Below are positions 33,173-43,911 of a DNA stretch of 64,000 bases, piece by piece. Where the stretch lies: NCBI RefSeq assembly GCF_019443085.1, contig NZ_JAHZIL010000003.1:372001-436000 (forward strand). The letters run 5' to 3'. Position numbers and translations under genes: made by a program. The stretch's first letter is position 1. The number at the start of each line of letters is the position of its first letter. Under the pieces are notes generated by a model that saw only the letters and a list, made by a program, of their open reading frames with translations, made no database searches and had not been told where the DNA came from. The DNA is from Marinobacter sp. F4218. Its GTDB lineage: Bacteria > Pseudomonadota > Gammaproteobacteria > Pseudomonadales > Oleiphilaceae.

Positions 33173-34069
33173 CTAGGAGCGACGACCATACTCAGTCCAG
33201 TCCCGAACGGTGAGCTGCAACGCCTCTTCCCAGTGCGGCAACTCCAGTCCAAGCGCCTGTTCAAGACGGGCCACATCGAGGCGAGAATTCAAAGGACGCG
33301 GCGCCGGTGCCGGATATTCCATGGTCGGAATCGGCTTGACGCGTTCGAGCGAAATCTTAAGCGCCACCCCCAAAGCTCGAGCATCGGTCATGATTGTTCG
33401 TGCAAAATCACACCAGTTGGTATCGCCTCTACAAGTCAGGTGATAGAGGCCCTTGAATGAACCTTTTTCCCGCAGGTTTTCACGCACGGCCACGCTGGTC
33501 ACCTGCGCAATCAGCCAAGCCGGAGTCGGTGTACCCCATTGATCGGCGACAACGTTCAGTTCATCGCGTTCCTGAGCAAGCTTGAGCATGGTAAGCATGA
33601 AATTCCGGCCACGAGCGCCGTAAACCCAGGATGTTCTGAAGATTACAGCGCCGATGTCTGCGTCAATTATTGCCTGATCTCCGGCCAGCTTGGTCTTGCC
33701 ATAAACCGACAGCGGCCCAACCGGATCATCCTCTTTCCAGGGACGAGAACCACTACCGTCATAAACGTAATCGGTGGAGTAATGAATCAGGGAGGCATCA
33801 TTGGCCTTGGCCCAGGCCGCCAACTGGCTCGGCAACCGCGAATTAAGCGCCTCTGCCGCTGTCGGATCAGACTCGGCCTGATCGACTGCCGTATAAGCGG
33901 CCGCATTCACAATGCAGCGCGGCTGGTACTTGTCCAACAACGCCCCAACAGTTGCGGCATTCGAAAGGTCACCATCGGCTCTGGTAAGCCCCGTCACCCG
34001 TCCATAAGGCGCCAAGGCTCTGAGCAATTCATAACCAACCTGCCCATCGCTACCGGTAACCAGGATCAT
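33173..34069 (-). CDS. rfbD: dTDP-4-dehydrorhamnose reductase RfbD/RmlD
   Basis: This enzyme (298 residues from MILVTGSDGQVGYELL) makes dTDP-L-rhamnose with NAD(P)H. It contains the Rossmann motif GSDGQVG, IVNAAAYTAVDQAESDP, the active-site TDYVYDG with YGKTKLAGDQ, and the C-terminal PAPRPLNSRLDV motif. The start is chosen because GGAGG lies about ten bases upstream; an ATG seven codons earlier is possible. Confidence 0.95.
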   Translation of the reverse strand: MILVTGSDGQVGYELLRALAPYGRVTGLTRADGDLSNAATVGALLDKYQPRCIVNAAAYTAVDQAESDPTAAEALNSRLPSQLAAWAKANDASLIHYSTDYVYDGSGSRPWKEDDPVGPLSVYGKTKLAGDQAIIDADIGAVIFRTSWVYGARGRNFMLTMLKLAQERDELNVVADQWGTPTPAWLIAQVTSVAVRENLREKGSFKGLYHLTCRGDTNWCDFARTIMTDARALGVALKISLERVKPIPTMEYPAPAPRPLNSRLDVARLEQALGLELPHWEEALQLTVRDWTEYGRRS

Positions 34070-34189
34070 CAGACGGGCTCCTCCCTTCATGAAATCGAAA
34101 CAAACTGAATGCTTAGCTGCATTTGAACGGCGGGATTATCCCAGAACATCGGAGCTATGTCACAAACCGGCGACAAAGGTTAAAAACGG

Positions 34190-35044
34190 CTAAACCCGCC
34201 AAATTCTCCAGCCATGGCGATGGAAAAACTTCATGGCAGACCGAATAAACCAGAGACGGTGCTGCCAACTCTTCCGCCCCGCTCCGCCCCCAGCGTGTCG
34301 GATACGGACAGCAGGGTCATAAACGTTATGCCACCCCTGTTCTCTTCCTCTCGCCGCCAGATCAAAGTCTTCAAAATACATGAAGAACTCATCCTCAAAC
34401 CCATCCAGATTGAACCAGTATTGGAAACGGGCCATCATAAAACAGCCACTGCAGAGGGCGATGTCATCCTGCAGTTGATCCAGAGGCAAATCGCGGTATT
34501 CGTAGCGCAGGTTCAGCGAGTGCACAGCAGGCAGTTTCATCAGAGGAGATACCAAGCGCGCGGCAAGAACTGAAAGCGAGGGGTACCGTTTGTGGCCAAA
34601 CGTATCCGAATGGCCCGTCCAGTCAAGAATTCGAGGGCAAACTAACCCACAAAGGGGATCCTGCTTTAATCGGCGAAGGGCTTCCGTAATCGCCAACCGC
34701 TCTACGACAACATCCGGGTTCAGGACAAGTATTGCGCTCTCGGCGCATGCGTCCCGCCGTTCAGCAAAGATATGATCCCTTAGCACCTTGTTATTGGTGC
34801 CACCGTAGCCGTAGTTGGGCTGGTTCGAGAGCAGGTGTGTGGGCCAGGTAGAAACGGCCTGAAGCAAGTATTCCGCTGCGGCGACGTCAAGCGCTGCTGG
34901 TCCGTTATAGGAAAGCCACAACTCGGCAGACTCAAGCTCGCCTACCTCGGCTGCTGCATCAAGGCCATCGGAAAGTGCTCTCAAAGCAGGCTCAAGCGTT
35001 CCAACGTCCCATTCGTGAATGACTACAGAAACAAACAGGTTCAT
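34190..35044 (-). CDS. GT2-family glycosyltransferase (rhamnosyltransferase-like)
   Basis: The 284-residue GT-A protein begins MNLFVSVVIHEWDVGTLEPA and has ILVLNPDVVVERLAITEAL in the place of the DxD nucleotide-sugar site, then GCFMMARFQYWFNLDGFED and FFMYFEDFDLAARGREQGW. These features are common in WbbL-type rhamnosyltransferases. It overlaps the upstream epimerase gene by four bases (ATGA) and is followed by rfbD after about 120 bases of non-coding sequence. A role in adding L-rhamnose is inferred from context. Confidence 0.85.
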   Translation of the reverse strand: MNLFVSVVIHEWDVGTLEPALRALSDGLDAAAEVGELESAELWLSYNGPAALDVAAAEYLLQAVSTWPTHLLSNQPNYGYGGTNNKVLRDHIFAERRDACAESAILVLNPDVVVERLAITEALRRLKQDPLCGLVCPRILDWTGHSDTFGHKRYPSLSVLAARLVSPLMKLPAVHSLNLRYEYRDLPLDQLQDDIALCSGCFMMARFQYWFNLDGFEDEFFMYFEDFDLAARGREQGWHNVYDPAVRIRHAGGGAGRKSWQHRLWFIRSAMKFFHRHGWRIWRV

Positions 35045-36003
35045 AAATGCGCCAGAAAATCGGACGAGGTCGTTTGTAATGCGTCGTCAAGATTTACCGG
35101 TGGCCGCCATCCGAGCACCTTGGCGGTATCTGAGATATCAACCTGCAAAGAACTGCAAAGCCTGTTGGCCATGGCTCCTCGCCCCAAAAGCGCCATGGTC
35201 TGTATCAAAACCCCCTCAGGCACCGGTATCAGGCGGGCAGGCTTGCCAAGGGCACTTCCGAGCTTGCGCAACATTTGGGGCGTGGAAAGATCTTCGCCAT
35301 CACTAACGAGAAAAATACGCCCGGCCGCGTCGGGATGATCCAGACAAACAGTAACCAGGTCTACCAGGTTGTCGACGAACAATATGCTTCTCTTGTTCCG
35401 AATGCCTCCCAAGGGCAACGGAAAGCCGCGCTTCAACCAGAGCATCATGGATCGGAAGTTAGCCTGCACACCCGGCCCGTAAACGAGTACCGGACGAATA
35501 ATGACGACCTCCATATCCGTTCGAGAAGCGAGGTCACGAAGCCCCTCCTCGGCCTCGAACTTGGAAATTCCATAAGGGTCGGTGGGCGCGGGGGTATCAG
35601 AAGGCTTAAACGGCTGTCCTGGAATCGAAAATTCTCCATTGACCTTAACCGTACTGAGAAAGACGAATCGCCGAACGCCGGATTCCGCAGCCTGCCGAGC
35701 GAGGGCCAATGTTCCCAGAGCGTTTACCTGGCGATACTCAGCCAGTTGGTTGGTCGTAGAACTGCGTACTTCGTGTGCACGGCCGGCAGTGTGAATGACG
35801 GCGTCCACGCCATCCAGAGCTCTACGCCAATTGGCCTCCTGCGAAAGATCTGGCGATTCAACAATCTCGTGCGAAACGGGGGCCGGACGGCCGGACCGGC
35901 AAGACGCTCGGACCCGATGCCTACCCGAGTCGACCAGACGTCGTGCCAACGCTCTGCCGATAAACCCAGAGCCGCCGGTTATCAATATGCTCGGATCAGA
36001 CAC
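35041..36003 (-). CDS. NAD-dependent nucleotide-sugar epimerase/dehydratase
   Basis: This 320-residue extended SDR protein begins SILITGGSGFIGRALARRLV, with FLSTVKVNGEF and the Tyr-x3-Lys pair in PTDPYGISKFEAEEGL, and VVIIRPVLVYGPGVQANFR. It resembles the UDP-glucose 4-epimerase-like or WbmF/Gne-like enzymes found beside O-antigen initiation genes. The precise substrate is unknown. It lies between rfbA and the GT2 gene on the same strand. Confidence 0.85.
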   Translation of the reverse strand: MSDPSILITGGSGFIGRALARRLVDSGRHRVRASCRSGRPAPVSHEIVESPDLSQEANWRRALDGVDAVIHTAGRAHEVRSSTTNQLAEYRQVNALGTLALARQAAESGVRRFVFLSTVKVNGEFSIPGQPFKPSDTPAPTDPYGISKFEAEEGLRDLASRTDMEVVIIRPVLVYGPGVQANFRSMMLWLKRGFPLPLGGIRNKRSILFVDNLVDLVTVCLDHPDAAGRIFLVSDGEDLSTPQMLRKLGSALGKPARLIPVPEGVLIQTMALLGRGAMANRLCSSLQVDISDTAKVLGWRPPVNLDDALQTTSSDFLAHL

Positions 36004-36026
36004 TTACGCTCCAGAGGGCTTCATGT

Positions 36027-36899
36027 TCAGAGGCCACGCTCTGCAAGCTGACGAAGGTACTCACCGTAGCTGTTTTTTCTTAGGAGTTCCGCTTGATCCA
36101 GCAGCTGCGTCTTGCCAATGTAGCCCATGCGGAACGCGACCTCTTCAAGGCAGGCCACCTTGAGCCCCTGCCGTTTCTCGAGGGTTTCGATAAATCCGGC
36201 GGCCTCATGTAGTGAATCGTAGGTGCCAGTATCCAGCCAGGCATAACCCCGCCCCAACAGCTCGACGTTGAGATCGCCTCGATCAAGATAGGCCTGATTG
36301 ACTGAAGTTATCTCAAGCTCTCCGCGATGAGAAGGACGCACAGACTTTGCAATATCCACAACATCATTGTCGTAGAAATAGAGGCCGGTCACTGCGTAAT
36401 TGGATTTCGGTTCAGTGGGTTTTTCTTCAATGGAAACAGCACGCTGATTCTCATCGAACTCCACCACACCAAACCGCTCCGGATCTTTAACCCTGTAGCC
36501 AAAAACCGTGGCGCCCTTTTCGCGGGATGCAGCCGACTGCAGCAGCTGACTGAACCCCTGCCCATAGTAGATGTTATCCCCGAGAACCAGACAGACACTA
36601 TCGTTCCCGATGAAGTCCTCACCAATAATGAAGGCCTGAGCAAGACCATCGGGGCTTGGTTGTGCGGCATAGGAAATGCGGATTCCAAACTGACTGCCAT
36701 CGCTAAGCAGCCGCTGGAAGCCCTCCTGATCTTCCGGGGTCGTTATGACCAAAATGTCCCGGATTCCCGCCAGCATCAGAACTGACAACGGATAATAGAT
36801 CATCGGTTTATCGTAAACCGGCAGCAGCTGCTTTGAGATACCACGGGTGATCGGATACAGGCGTGTGCCGGAACCTCCGGCCAGGATGATACCTTTCAC
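36027..36899 (-). CDS. rfbA: Glucose-1-phosphate thymidylyltransferase RfbA/RmlA
   Basis: This 290-residue enzyme makes dTDP-glucose. It has the nucleotidyltransferase signature [20 protein letters not shown] and [36 protein letters not shown], and the late [19 protein letters not shown]. It follows rfbB directly with no intergenic gap, and the four rml genes together complete the dTDP-L-rhamnose pathway. Confidence 0.96.
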   Translation of the reverse strand: MKGIILAGGSGTRLYPITRGISKQLLPVYDKPMIYYPLSVLMLAGIRDILVITTPEDQEGFQRLLSDGSQFGIRISYAAQPSPDGLAQAFIIGEDFIGNDSVCLVLGDNIYYGQGFSQLLQSAASREKGATVFGYRVKDPERFGVVEFDENQRAVSIEEKPTEPKSNYAVTGLYFYDNDVVDIAKSVRPSHRGELEITSVNQAYLDRGDLNVELLGRGYAWLDTGTYDSLHEAAGFIETLEKRQGLKVACLEEVAFRMGYIGKTQLLDQAELLRKNSYGEYLRQLAERGL

Positions 36900-37949
36900 T
36901 CAAGCGACTCCCAGTCTTTCGCGTTGATAACTGCCGTCCTGGACCCTCTTGCACCAAGGCAGGTTGTCGAGGTACCACCGAACGGTCTTGCGGATACCAG
37001 ACTCAAATGTTTCCTGCGGTTCCCAGCCCAATTCCTGTTGGATCTTGCCGGCGTCGATGGCGTAGCGGAGGTCATGGCCCGGACGATCAGCAACATGCGT
37101 TATGAGTTCCCGATAACTGAAGTCTGCCGGCGCCAATTCCTGTAGAAGATCGCAAATGGTATGAACCACCTCGATATTCTGCTTCTCATTGTGCCCGCCG
37201 ATGTTGTAGGTTTCCCCTACGCTGCCTTCTCTTACCACTTGGTATAGAGCGCGAGCATGATCCTCAACAAACAGCCAATCGCGCACCTGATCCCCCCTGC
37301 CGTAAACAGGCAGCGGTTTACCATCAAGTGCATTGAGAATCACTAATGGAATCAGCTTCTCAGGAAAGTGGTAGGGGCCGTAGTTATTGGAGCAATTGGT
37401 CACCAACACTGGCAGTCCGTAGGTTCGGTACCAGGCGCGAACCAGATGATCGGAGCTGGCCTTGCTTGCCGAGTAGGGAGAACTTGGAGCGTATGATGTA
37501 TCTTCAGTAAACAGGTCTTCTGGCTGCTCCAGATCTCCGTATACCTCATCAGTGGAAATATGATGGAAACGGAAATCTGCCTTGCGGTTGCCTTCCAGGT
37601 CATTCCAGTAGCGGCGCGCCGCCTCCAGCAGAGTATAGGTACCAACAATATTGGTTTCTATAAAGGCGGCCGGGCCGTCAATGGAACGATCCACATGACT
37701 TTCCGCAGCCAGGTGCATTACCGCATCGGGACGGTGCTCACGAAACACCCGGTCCATTTCTGCTCTGTCACAGATATCCGCTTTCTCAAAGGCGTAGCGA
37801 TCACTACCGGAGACCTTTTCAAGGCTCTCCAGGTTGCCGGCGTAGGTGAGTTTGTCCACATTAACGACTTCGTCTGACGTGTGGGTGATAATATGACGAA
37901 CGACGGCAGAACCGATAAATCCAGCCCCTCCGGTTATCAATAACTTCAT
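36900..37949 (-). CDS. rfbB: dTDP-glucose 4,6-dehydratase RfbB/RmlB
   Basis: This enzyme (349 residues from [17 protein letters not shown]) has the NAD motif GGAGFIGS, the catalytic stretch [12 protein letters not shown] and the Tyr-x3-Lys pair in [18 protein letters not shown]. The ATG at 37949 overlaps the cysN stop as ATGA, which fixes the start and couples rhamnose synthesis translationally to the sulfate-activation genes; an upstream ATG at 37967 is less likely. Confidence 0.96.
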   Translation of the reverse strand: MKLLITGGAGFIGSAVVRHIITHTSDEVVNVDKLTYAGNLESLEKVSGSDRYAFEKADICDRAEMDRVFREHRPDAVMHLAAESHVDRSIDGPAAFIETNIVGTYTLLEAARRYWNDLEGNRKADFRFHHISTDEVYGDLEQPEDLFTEDTSYAPSSPYSASKASSDHLVRAWYRTYGLPVLVTNCSNNYGPYHFPEKLIPLVILNALDGKPLPVYGRGDQVRDWLFVEDHARALYQVVREGSVGETYNIGGHNEKQNIEVVHTICDLLQELAPADFSYRELITHVADRPGHDLRYAIDAGKIQQELGWEPQETFESGIRKTVRWYLDNLPWCKRVQDGSYQRERLGVA

Positions 37950-39358
37950 ACTGGCTTGCACCCCCACTCCGGGTAATTCTCTCGAATAAATCTGTTCAGG
38001 TTTCGCTCGGCTTGACTGTATATCCGCGCCTCCCCTTCACCTGATTGATCGAGTGAATGGTCCACCATACCCGCAGCCACAGTCACATTGGTCATCCGGT
38101 CAATGAGAATGAAGTTTCCCGTCCCATGGTGGGTCTGGTAATCCTCTACAACCACAGACTCCGCAAGCTCAACGTCACAAAGTCCAATGCTGTTCAAGGA
38201 TAATCCCTCCGCAGCCCCTGGGTGTCGCTGAAGGGTGTTCACGTCCACCTCTTCCAAAACCTCATTGACGTAGCAGTTTGTCACCTTGGTACCAATTTTG
38301 ATGCCGTACTCCCGTCCCGGAGCCAGGGCTTTCTCGTTCATCCAAACGATATGTGCTGCAAATCTGTTCCCAAGCGGTGGGATCGCATTCGCATGCACCA
38401 ACAGATCACCTCGGGAAATATCCACTTCATCTTCGAGTGTTATGGTTACCGCATCACCCGGCCAGGCACGCTCGATCTCGCCCTCGTAGGTGTGGATACC
38501 CTTAACCCGCGAGGTCACGCCGGACGGCAGCACCGCCACGTCCTCGCCCTTGTGCACCACACCGCTGGCCACGGTGCCACAGTATCCCCGGAAATCCAGG
38601 TTCGGGCGGTTCACATACTGCACCGGGAAACGCAGGTCGGTCACGTTCTGATCTTCCCGAACCTCGACCTGCTCCAGGATGTTCATCAGCGTTTCACCGT
38701 GGTACCAGGGCATGTTCTCGCTGCGGTTCACCACGTTGTCGCCATTGAGGGCCGAGATGGGCACGTAATAGACATCCTTAAGCCCCAGTTGCTCAGCCAG
38801 TTTCTGGTATTCGGCGCGAATGTTGTTGAACACCTCTTCGGAGTAATCCACGAGGTCCATCTTGTTGATCGCTACAACCACGTGCTTGAGGCCGAGTAGA
38901 CTGACGATGAAACTGTGCCGCCGGGATTGGGTTAACACGCCTTTGCGAGCATCAATCATCACCACCGCCAGCTCACAGGTGGACGCACCCGTTGCCATGT
39001 TCCGGGTGTACTGCTCGTGGCCTGGACAATCTGCAATTATGAATTTGCGCTTGTCCGTGGAAAAATAACGGTAGGCTACATCGATGGTTATGCCCTGCTC
39101 TCGCTCAGAGGCCAGACCATCCACCAGTAACGCCAGGTCCAATGCCTCCCCAGCATTCCCCATACGTTCGCTGTCCTTGTGCAGCGCAGCCAGATGGTCT
39201 TCAAAAATCAGCTTGGAATCGAACAGCAGGCGCCCAATCAAGGTCGATTTGCCGTCGTCGACACTCCCGCAAGTCAGGAAGCGCAGCAGATCTTTATTCT
39301 CGTGTTGGTCCAGATAGGCGAGGATATCGGACTCGATCAGTTCAGATGCATGAGACAT
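37946..39358 (-). CDS. cysN: Sulfate adenylyltransferase GTPase subunit CysN
   Basis: This 470-residue EF-Tu-like GTPase drives APS formation with CysD. G-motifs are [36 protein letters not shown] and AINKMDLVD. It ends without a CysC domain, so APS kinase activity comes from the separate cysC at 20.8 kb. It starts 9 bases after cysD and overlaps rfbB. Its position inside a glycan operon rather than an assimilatory cys operon fits PAPS supply for sulfation. Confidence 0.96.
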   Translation of the reverse strand: MSHASELIESDILAYLDQHENKDLLRFLTCGSVDDGKSTLIGRLLFDSKLIFEDHLAALHKDSERMGNAGEALDLALLVDGLASEREQGITIDVAYRYFSTDKRKFIIADCPGHEQYTRNMATGASTCELAVVMIDARKGVLTQSRRHSFIVSLLGLKHVVVAINKMDLVDYSEEVFNNIRAEYQKLAEQLGLKDVYYVPISALNGDNVVNRSENMPWYHGETLMNILEQVEVREDQNVTDLRFPVQYVNRPNLDFRGYCGTVASGVVHKGEDVAVLPSGVTSRVKGIHTYEGEIERAWPGDAVTITLEDEVDISRGDLLVHANAIPPLGNRFAAHIVWMNEKALAPGREYGIKIGTKVTNCYVNEVLEEVDVNTLQRHPGAAEGLSLNSIGLCDVELAESVVVEDYQTHHGTGNFILIDRMTNVTVAAGMVDHSLDQSGEGEARIYSQAERNLNRFIRENYPEWGCKPV

Positions 39359-39367
39359 AACGGCTCC

Positions 39368-40282
39368 TTAGAAATACCCTTCGCGCTTTTTCTGTTCCAT
39401 CGAGGCGGCCGAATCGTGGTCAATCACACGGCCCTGTCGTTCGGAAGTCTTGGTCAGGAGCATCTCCTGGATGATGTCAGGCAAGGTTGCCGCCTCAGAC
39501 TCTACCGCCCCGGTCAACGGATAACAGCCCAACGTTCGGAAACGCACCATTTTCATTTCAGGACTTTCTCCGGGCTCCAATGGCATACGATCATCATCCA
39601 CCATAATCAGAGTCCCATCCCGTTCCACAACCGGGCGCTCGGCGGCATAGTACAGGGGAACGATGTCAATATTTTCCAGATAGATGTACTGCCAGATGTC
39701 CAGCTCCGTCCAATTAGAGAGCGGGAAAACCCGAATGCTTTCGCCTTTATTAACCTTGCCGTTGTATAGGTTCCAGAGCTCCGGACGCTGGTTTTTTGGA
39801 TCCCAGCGATGAAACTTGTCTCGAAAGGAGTAAACGCGCTCTTTAGCCCGGGATTTCTCTTCATCTCGCCTTGCCCCACCAAAGGCCGCATCAAAACCGT
39901 ATTTGTCGAGCGCCTGTTTTAGAGCCTGGGTTTTCATTACATCGGTGTGTTTGGCGCTGCCATGAGTGAAAGGTCCCACTCCCTGTTCTACACCCTCCTG
40001 ATTGGTATGAACGATCAATTTTAAGCCAAGCTTTTCAGTTATCTTGTCCCGAAACTCGATCATCTCGCGGAATTTCCACGTGGTATCCACATGCATAAGG
40101 GGAAACGGTGGCTTCCCGGGGGCAAAAGCCTTCATCGCAAGGTGAAGCATTACGGCCGAATCTTTTCCGATGGAGTAGAGCATTACCGGATTATCGAACT
40201 CAGCGGCAACTTCCCGGATGATATGAATCGACTCAGCCTCAAGTTGCTTGAGGTGGGTCTTTTTGGGGGGAGTGAGCGTCAT
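39368..40282 (-). CDS. cysD: Sulfate adenylyltransferase catalytic subunit CysD
   Basis: This 304-residue member of the ATP-pyrophosphatase/PAPS-reductase superfamily adenylylates sulfate to APS. The pyrophosphate-binding motif is [16 protein letters not shown]; other typical parts are [20 protein letters not shown] and [20 protein letters not shown]. It heads cysD-cysN-rfbB-rfbA and lies about 50 bases after the DHH phosphoesterase gene. Confidence 0.96.
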   Translation of the reverse strand: MTLTPPKKTHLKQLEAESIHIIREVAAEFDNPVMLYSIGKDSAVMLHLAMKAFAPGKPPFPLMHVDTTWKFREMIEFRDKITEKLGLKLIVHTNQEGVEQGVGPFTHGSAKHTDVMKTQALKQALDKYGFDAAFGGARRDEEKSRAKERVYSFRDKFHRWDPKNQRPELWNLYNGKVNKGESIRVFPLSNWTELDIWQYIYLENIDIVPLYYAAERPVVERDGTLIMVDDDRMPLEPGESPEMKMVRFRTLGCYPLTGAVESEAATLPDIIQEMLLTKTSERQGRVIDHDSAASMEQKKREGYF

Positions 40283-40330
40283 TGGTCGTTCCGTTGGTCT
40301 TGGTAGGGACTCGATAACTATTGGTTAGGA

Positions 40331-41293
40331 TCAGCGCCAAAAGTGCGCCATTGTATCAAGAAAATCGTCTAATTGGCTCGCCGGCAAGGCATTGATGCCA
40401 GCCGCAGCTTTCCTGCCTCCGCCCGTAGGAAACTTTCTCGCCACCTCATCTGCGCCAGCGCGGTTGTTCAACGGTGCCCGGATGCTGACAAGGTAGGTAT
40501 CGCCTTCCCTCTCCGTGACAATTGCACATGCCTTTTCGGGATTTTGATTCGCAAGCTCATTGCCGAGTACGCCACTAACACGACGTGCCCAGGCTTCATC
40601 CGGCAACTTAACCACAAGGGATGTCTCTGTCTCTTTGAGGACAGGGGCAGCAAGCCCTTGTGACATATCCTCTTCGTATCCGGTCCTGAGTTTTTCCCAT
40701 GTCTTTGATTGACCGCCAATCAGCTCCAGAGGGTCGGCAAACCGGACAAGCTCACGGTACAAATCGGCTGGATGGACATGAAGATCATCTGCGGACGCGC
40801 CATAACCGTTGTAGTTTATGCACACTCCGAGAATTCTCAGGTTGTTGATTTGTTTTTCAGAGAGGCCTGACTTTGACGCCAACTTTTCACCAACGGCGTT
40901 CAAATTATCGCCAAATGCTGCGGCAATTGCCCAGTTCCGGAAACGCCCCCCTAAATATTCATCAACCAGCAAGCTGGTGCAGGTTGTCGGCTGGGTATCA
41001 ATTAACGCCTGAAAGCTCTCATGTTCGGGGAGCTCCTCTCCCGGAAAGTGATGGTCCACATAGAACACCTGAGCACCAGCGGCCAATAATGCGTCAACTG
41101 CAGACCGATTCTTTTCAAGGCTAAGGTCAAGGACATTCACCTGAGACGGTTCAGATACCGGGACATGTTGCACCAAAGCGATATCCCGCTTTACCCCCGT
41201 GATCAGAGTGCTTTCTAAAGGCTCTGCCAGACGAAGCTGAATGAGCGCGCAAATGCCGTCAGCATCACCATTGAATACATCATAAATCCGCAT
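40331..41293 (-). CDS. DHH-family phosphoesterase
   Basis: The 320-residue product has the DHH-domain entry MRIYDVFNGDADGICALIQL, the name-giving FYVDHHFPGEE and a C-terminal DHHA1-like segment ending GAGADEVARKFPTGGGRKAA (the GGG nucleotide-binding motif). Family members include RecJ-like nucleases and the NrnA type, which degrades nano-RNA and hydrolyses 3'-phosphoadenosine 5'-phosphate. Placement directly before cysDN suggests PAP recycling, but that is inference; close homologues are often found in glycan loci without a known role. Confidence 0.8.
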   Translation of the reverse strand: MRIYDVFNGDADGICALIQLRLAEPLESTLITGVKRDIALVQHVPVSEPSQVNVLDLSLEKNRSAVDALLAAGAQVFYVDHHFPGEELPEHESFQALIDTQPTTCTSLLVDEYLGGRFRNWAIAAAFGDNLNAVGEKLASKSGLSEKQINNLRILGVCINYNGYGASADDLHVHPADLYRELVRFADPLELIGGQSKTWEKLRTGYEEDMSQGLAAPVLKETETSLVVKLPDEAWARRVSGVLGNELANQNPEKACAIVTEREGDTYLVSIRAPLNNRAGADEVARKFPTGGGRKAAAGINALPASQLDDFLDTMAHFWR

Positions 41294-41389
41294 TGGTCTT
41301 ATAGCTCCGAAGAAAAATCAGGGGAGAATAACATAGCCTAAAGCTGGAATGAGGTGCGCGTTGCTTCCCAGGACGAGGAGGCGGATATG

Positions 41390-43360
41390 CTACAAAGGCA
41401 GCCTGTGCACCTTACTGCTGTCAGAGTCTGCCAAGGAAACAACCTCCAGGGGGACTTGCCCGCGCTGCCAGAGTGTGTCCTTTGGGGTTTGCGCTGCGGA
41501 ATAGCCGGTAGGTGCTTCTCGAATGAGATCCACCACGGCTTCACAGTCAAATCGTTTGCAGGATTTCTCAAGCCGCGTCAGCAACTTCTCTACCCCAGAC
41601 CAAGAAAGCGACTCTTCTCGGGCCATCATGATCCTTGGGTGAGCCGTCTTTAATTGCTCATCCCCGATCAACAGCTCTTCAAAAAGTTTCTCACCAGGCC
41701 TCAACCCCGTGAACGTGATGGCAACGTCACCGTGTGGATTGTCTTCGGTTTTTTCCGTCAAGCCCATGAGTCGAATCATCTTACGCGCCAGATCGGCAAT
41801 CTTGACCGGCTCTCCCATATCCAGCACGAACACCTCGCCTCCCTCGCCCATTGCGCCGGCCTGAAGGACCAACTGGCTGGCTTCAGGGATGGTCATGAAG
41901 TAACGAATGATCTCCGGGTGGGTCACGGTAACAGGTCCTCCATCGCGAATCTGATCACGAAACAGAGGAACTACGGATCCGGACGATCCGAGAACATTGC
42001 CAAACCGAACGATTGAAAAACGGGTCGATTTCTGGCGCAGGGCCAACCCCTGCAAAACCAGTTCCGCGAGCCTCTTGGAGCCACCCATGACGTTGGTGGG
42101 CCGCACTGCCTTGTCCGTGGAGATAAGCACAAAGCGTTCTACCCCTGCTGCAATTGCACCTTCGGCGCAGTGCCACGTACCCATCACATTGTTCTGAATC
42201 CCTTCAATGATATTGCTCTCTACCAGAGGCACATGCTTATAAGCTGCAGCGTGATACACAATATCGACGCCAAATGAACGCATAATGACCTCGTTTCGCT
42301 TGCGGTGCACCACGCTCCCAAGTAGTGGGTGAATTTCGATGGTCACCCCTTCAATGTCGCTTATGGATCGAAGTTCGCGTTCAATGCTGTAAAGAGCAAA
42401 TTCAGATTGTTCAAGCAGTACGATGGCGGCAGGTCCGTTGCGTATAATTTGCCTACCGAGCTCTGAACCGATTGAGCCACCAGCTCCAGTGACCATAACC
42501 ACTTTGCCAGTCAAACTTTCAGCCACCACTGCCTTATTGGGCAGGACCGGATCACGACCAAGCAGGTCTGCTATGTCCAAATCACGGATATCGTTTATCC
42601 GTGCTTGCCCGGCCATCAACTCTGACATTGCCGGCACGGTTTGAACGGGAATCACAAGTTCTTCCAACTTCCCAATCAAATCCCGTCGACTGATCGTTCC
42701 CTCGTCCTCCAACGCGAGAAATACCCTCTGAACGCCCTGTTCCCGAGCCGCTCGTTTGAGATGCTCGACCGAGTAGACCTGTAATCCGGCAATGAGTGAC
42801 TTATGCTTCCTGCAGTCGAGGGAAACAAAGCCCATTGGCCGGTACTCGGTTCCTTGCATCAAGGCATAGTGCAGCTGAATGGCTTTGGGCCCCGTGCCGA
42901 CAATGAGAACCCGCCCCTTAGCTTTTTCCCGCGGCCGATTGATCAGATCCCGGATCGAAAACCGGGTTCCTGCGACCATCACGAAGAGGAGTGATGCGTA
43001 GATCACCGGAACAGACCTTGGAACCATGGCCTGGAACAGATAGCCGGCCAGGACCAGTGCAATTGCCGAAGCGACAACACCGGTTACCATCACCATGAGG
43101 ACTTTTTCACTGATGTAACGAATGACGGCCCGATACAGACCTATCCGCACGAACACAATGATGGTGGCGAGTGCAGTAGTTCCGAAGGCTAGCCACTGTC
43201 GTTGCGACGGCAACCAATCAGACTGTTCGAATCGAAGGGCAAAGGAGACCCACAAAGCGAGGCAGATAAAGCAGAGGTCTGCTGCGACTGAGATAAACCG
43301 TTTCTGGGGCCGCGGCAACTCGAAAAGCCATTCTCTGAGACTGATTAATAGTGATTTCAT
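41390..43360 (-). CDS. Membrane-bound nucleotide-sugar 4,6-dehydratase (WbpM/CapD-like)
   Basis: The 656-residue protein has four N-terminal membrane helices (about residues 20-130), a first Rossmann-like region (RVLIVGTGPKAIQLHYAL) and a second, catalytic SDR region starting VVMVTGAGGSIGSELGRQI. The active site reads STDKAVRPTNVMGGSKRLAE: Met replaces the usual Tyr, the SMK triad of large WbpM-type dehydratases. WbpM acts on UDP-GlcNAc to begin synthesis of amino-dideoxy sugars such as QuiNAc or FucNAc. It overlaps the priming transferase gene by 4 bases, a common pairing. Confidence 0.93.
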   Translation of the reverse strand: MKSLLISLREWLFELPRPQKRFISVAADLCFICLALWVSFALRFEQSDWLPSQRQWLAFGTTALATIIVFVRIGLYRAVIRYISEKVLMVMVTGVVASAIALVLAGYLFQAMVPRSVPVIYASLLFVMVAGTRFSIRDLINRPREKAKGRVLIVGTGPKAIQLHYALMQGTEYRPMGFVSLDCRKHKSLIAGLQVYSVEHLKRAAREQGVQRVFLALEDEGTISRRDLIGKLEELVIPVQTVPAMSELMAGQARINDIRDLDIADLLGRDPVLPNKAVVAESLTGKVVMVTGAGGSIGSELGRQIIRNGPAAIVLLEQSEFALYSIERELRSISDIEGVTIEIHPLLGSVVHRKRNEVIMRSFGVDIVYHAAAYKHVPLVESNIIEGIQNNVMGTWHCAEGAIAAGVERFVLISTDKAVRPTNVMGGSKRLAELVLQGLALRQKSTRFSIVRFGNVLGSSGSVVPLFRDQIRDGGPVTVTHPEIIRYFMTIPEASQLVLQAGAMGEGGEVFVLDMGEPVKIADLARKMIRLMGLTEKTEDNPHGDVAITFTGLRPGEKLFEELLIGDEQLKTAHPRIMMAREESLSWSGVEKLLTRLEKSCKRFDCEAVVDLIREAPTGYSAAQTPKDTLWQRGQVPLEVVSLADSDSSKVHRLPL

Positions 43361-43908
43361 CCGTTTTTCACCCTATCACCAGATCCCTTGCCAGCTGCAG
43401 TCTGGAAAATATAAACAAAGTAATGGAAGAGGGACAACTGCTCTAACATTAAAGCGTCTGTTTTGGCCAGCTCCTCTGGCGTCGACATGTCAATGCCTCG
43501 GAGTTGCGCCAAGCCCGTAATACCAGGGCGAACATCAAGGACACCAAGCTTCTTTCGCAGACTAACTAACTCCGCCTGAACAGGCAAACAAGGCCGAGGA
43601 CCAACAATACTCATGTCGCCAACGAGCACATTCCACAGCTGGGGAAGCTCATCCAGCTTGGTCTTGCGAAGGAAACGACCAAAACGAGTAACCGATGAAG
43701 CATGCGCCAGGTGGGTGGCCACAGACGCAGTACCTACCGTCATGGTTCGGAACTTCACCAGCGTAAAGGGCTGACCATCCCGACCGACGCGCTCCTGGCG
43801 AAACAGCGGCGCTCCCGTATCAAAATACCCGGCAACCAGCAGGCACAAAAAAACGGGAAAGCCAGCAAAAAGGCCAACCAACGAAAACAGCACATCAAAA
43901 AAGCGCAT
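43357..43908 (-). CDS. Monotopic phosphoglycosyl transferase (initiating sugar transferase)
   Basis: This enzyme (183 residues from ATG 43908) attaches the first sugar phosphate to undecaprenyl phosphate. One N-terminal hydrophobic segment (LFSLVGLFAGFPVFLCLLVA) precedes the PglC-like core: GAPLFRQERVGRDGQPF, FRTMTVG, TKLDELPQLWNVLVGDMS, VGPRPCLP and RPGITGLAQLRG. The short form resembles PglC/WecP-type rather than the large WbaP/WcaJ type. Likely donors are products of the adjoining WbpM-like pathway. Confidence 0.93.
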   Translation of the reverse strand: MRFFDVLFSLVGLFAGFPVFLCLLVAGYFDTGAPLFRQERVGRDGQPFTLVKFRTMTVGTASVATHLAHASSVTRFGRFLRKTKLDELPQLWNVLVGDMSIVGPRPCLPVQAELVSLRKKLGVLDVRPGITGLAQLRGIDMSTPEELAKTDALMLEQLSLFHYFVYIFQTAAGKGSGDRVKNG

Positions 43909-43911
43909 CAC

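Noticed and set aside
38222..38899. Long plus-strand open frame opposite cysN
   Set aside because: It is fully antisense to a strongly conserved gene and has no domain features.
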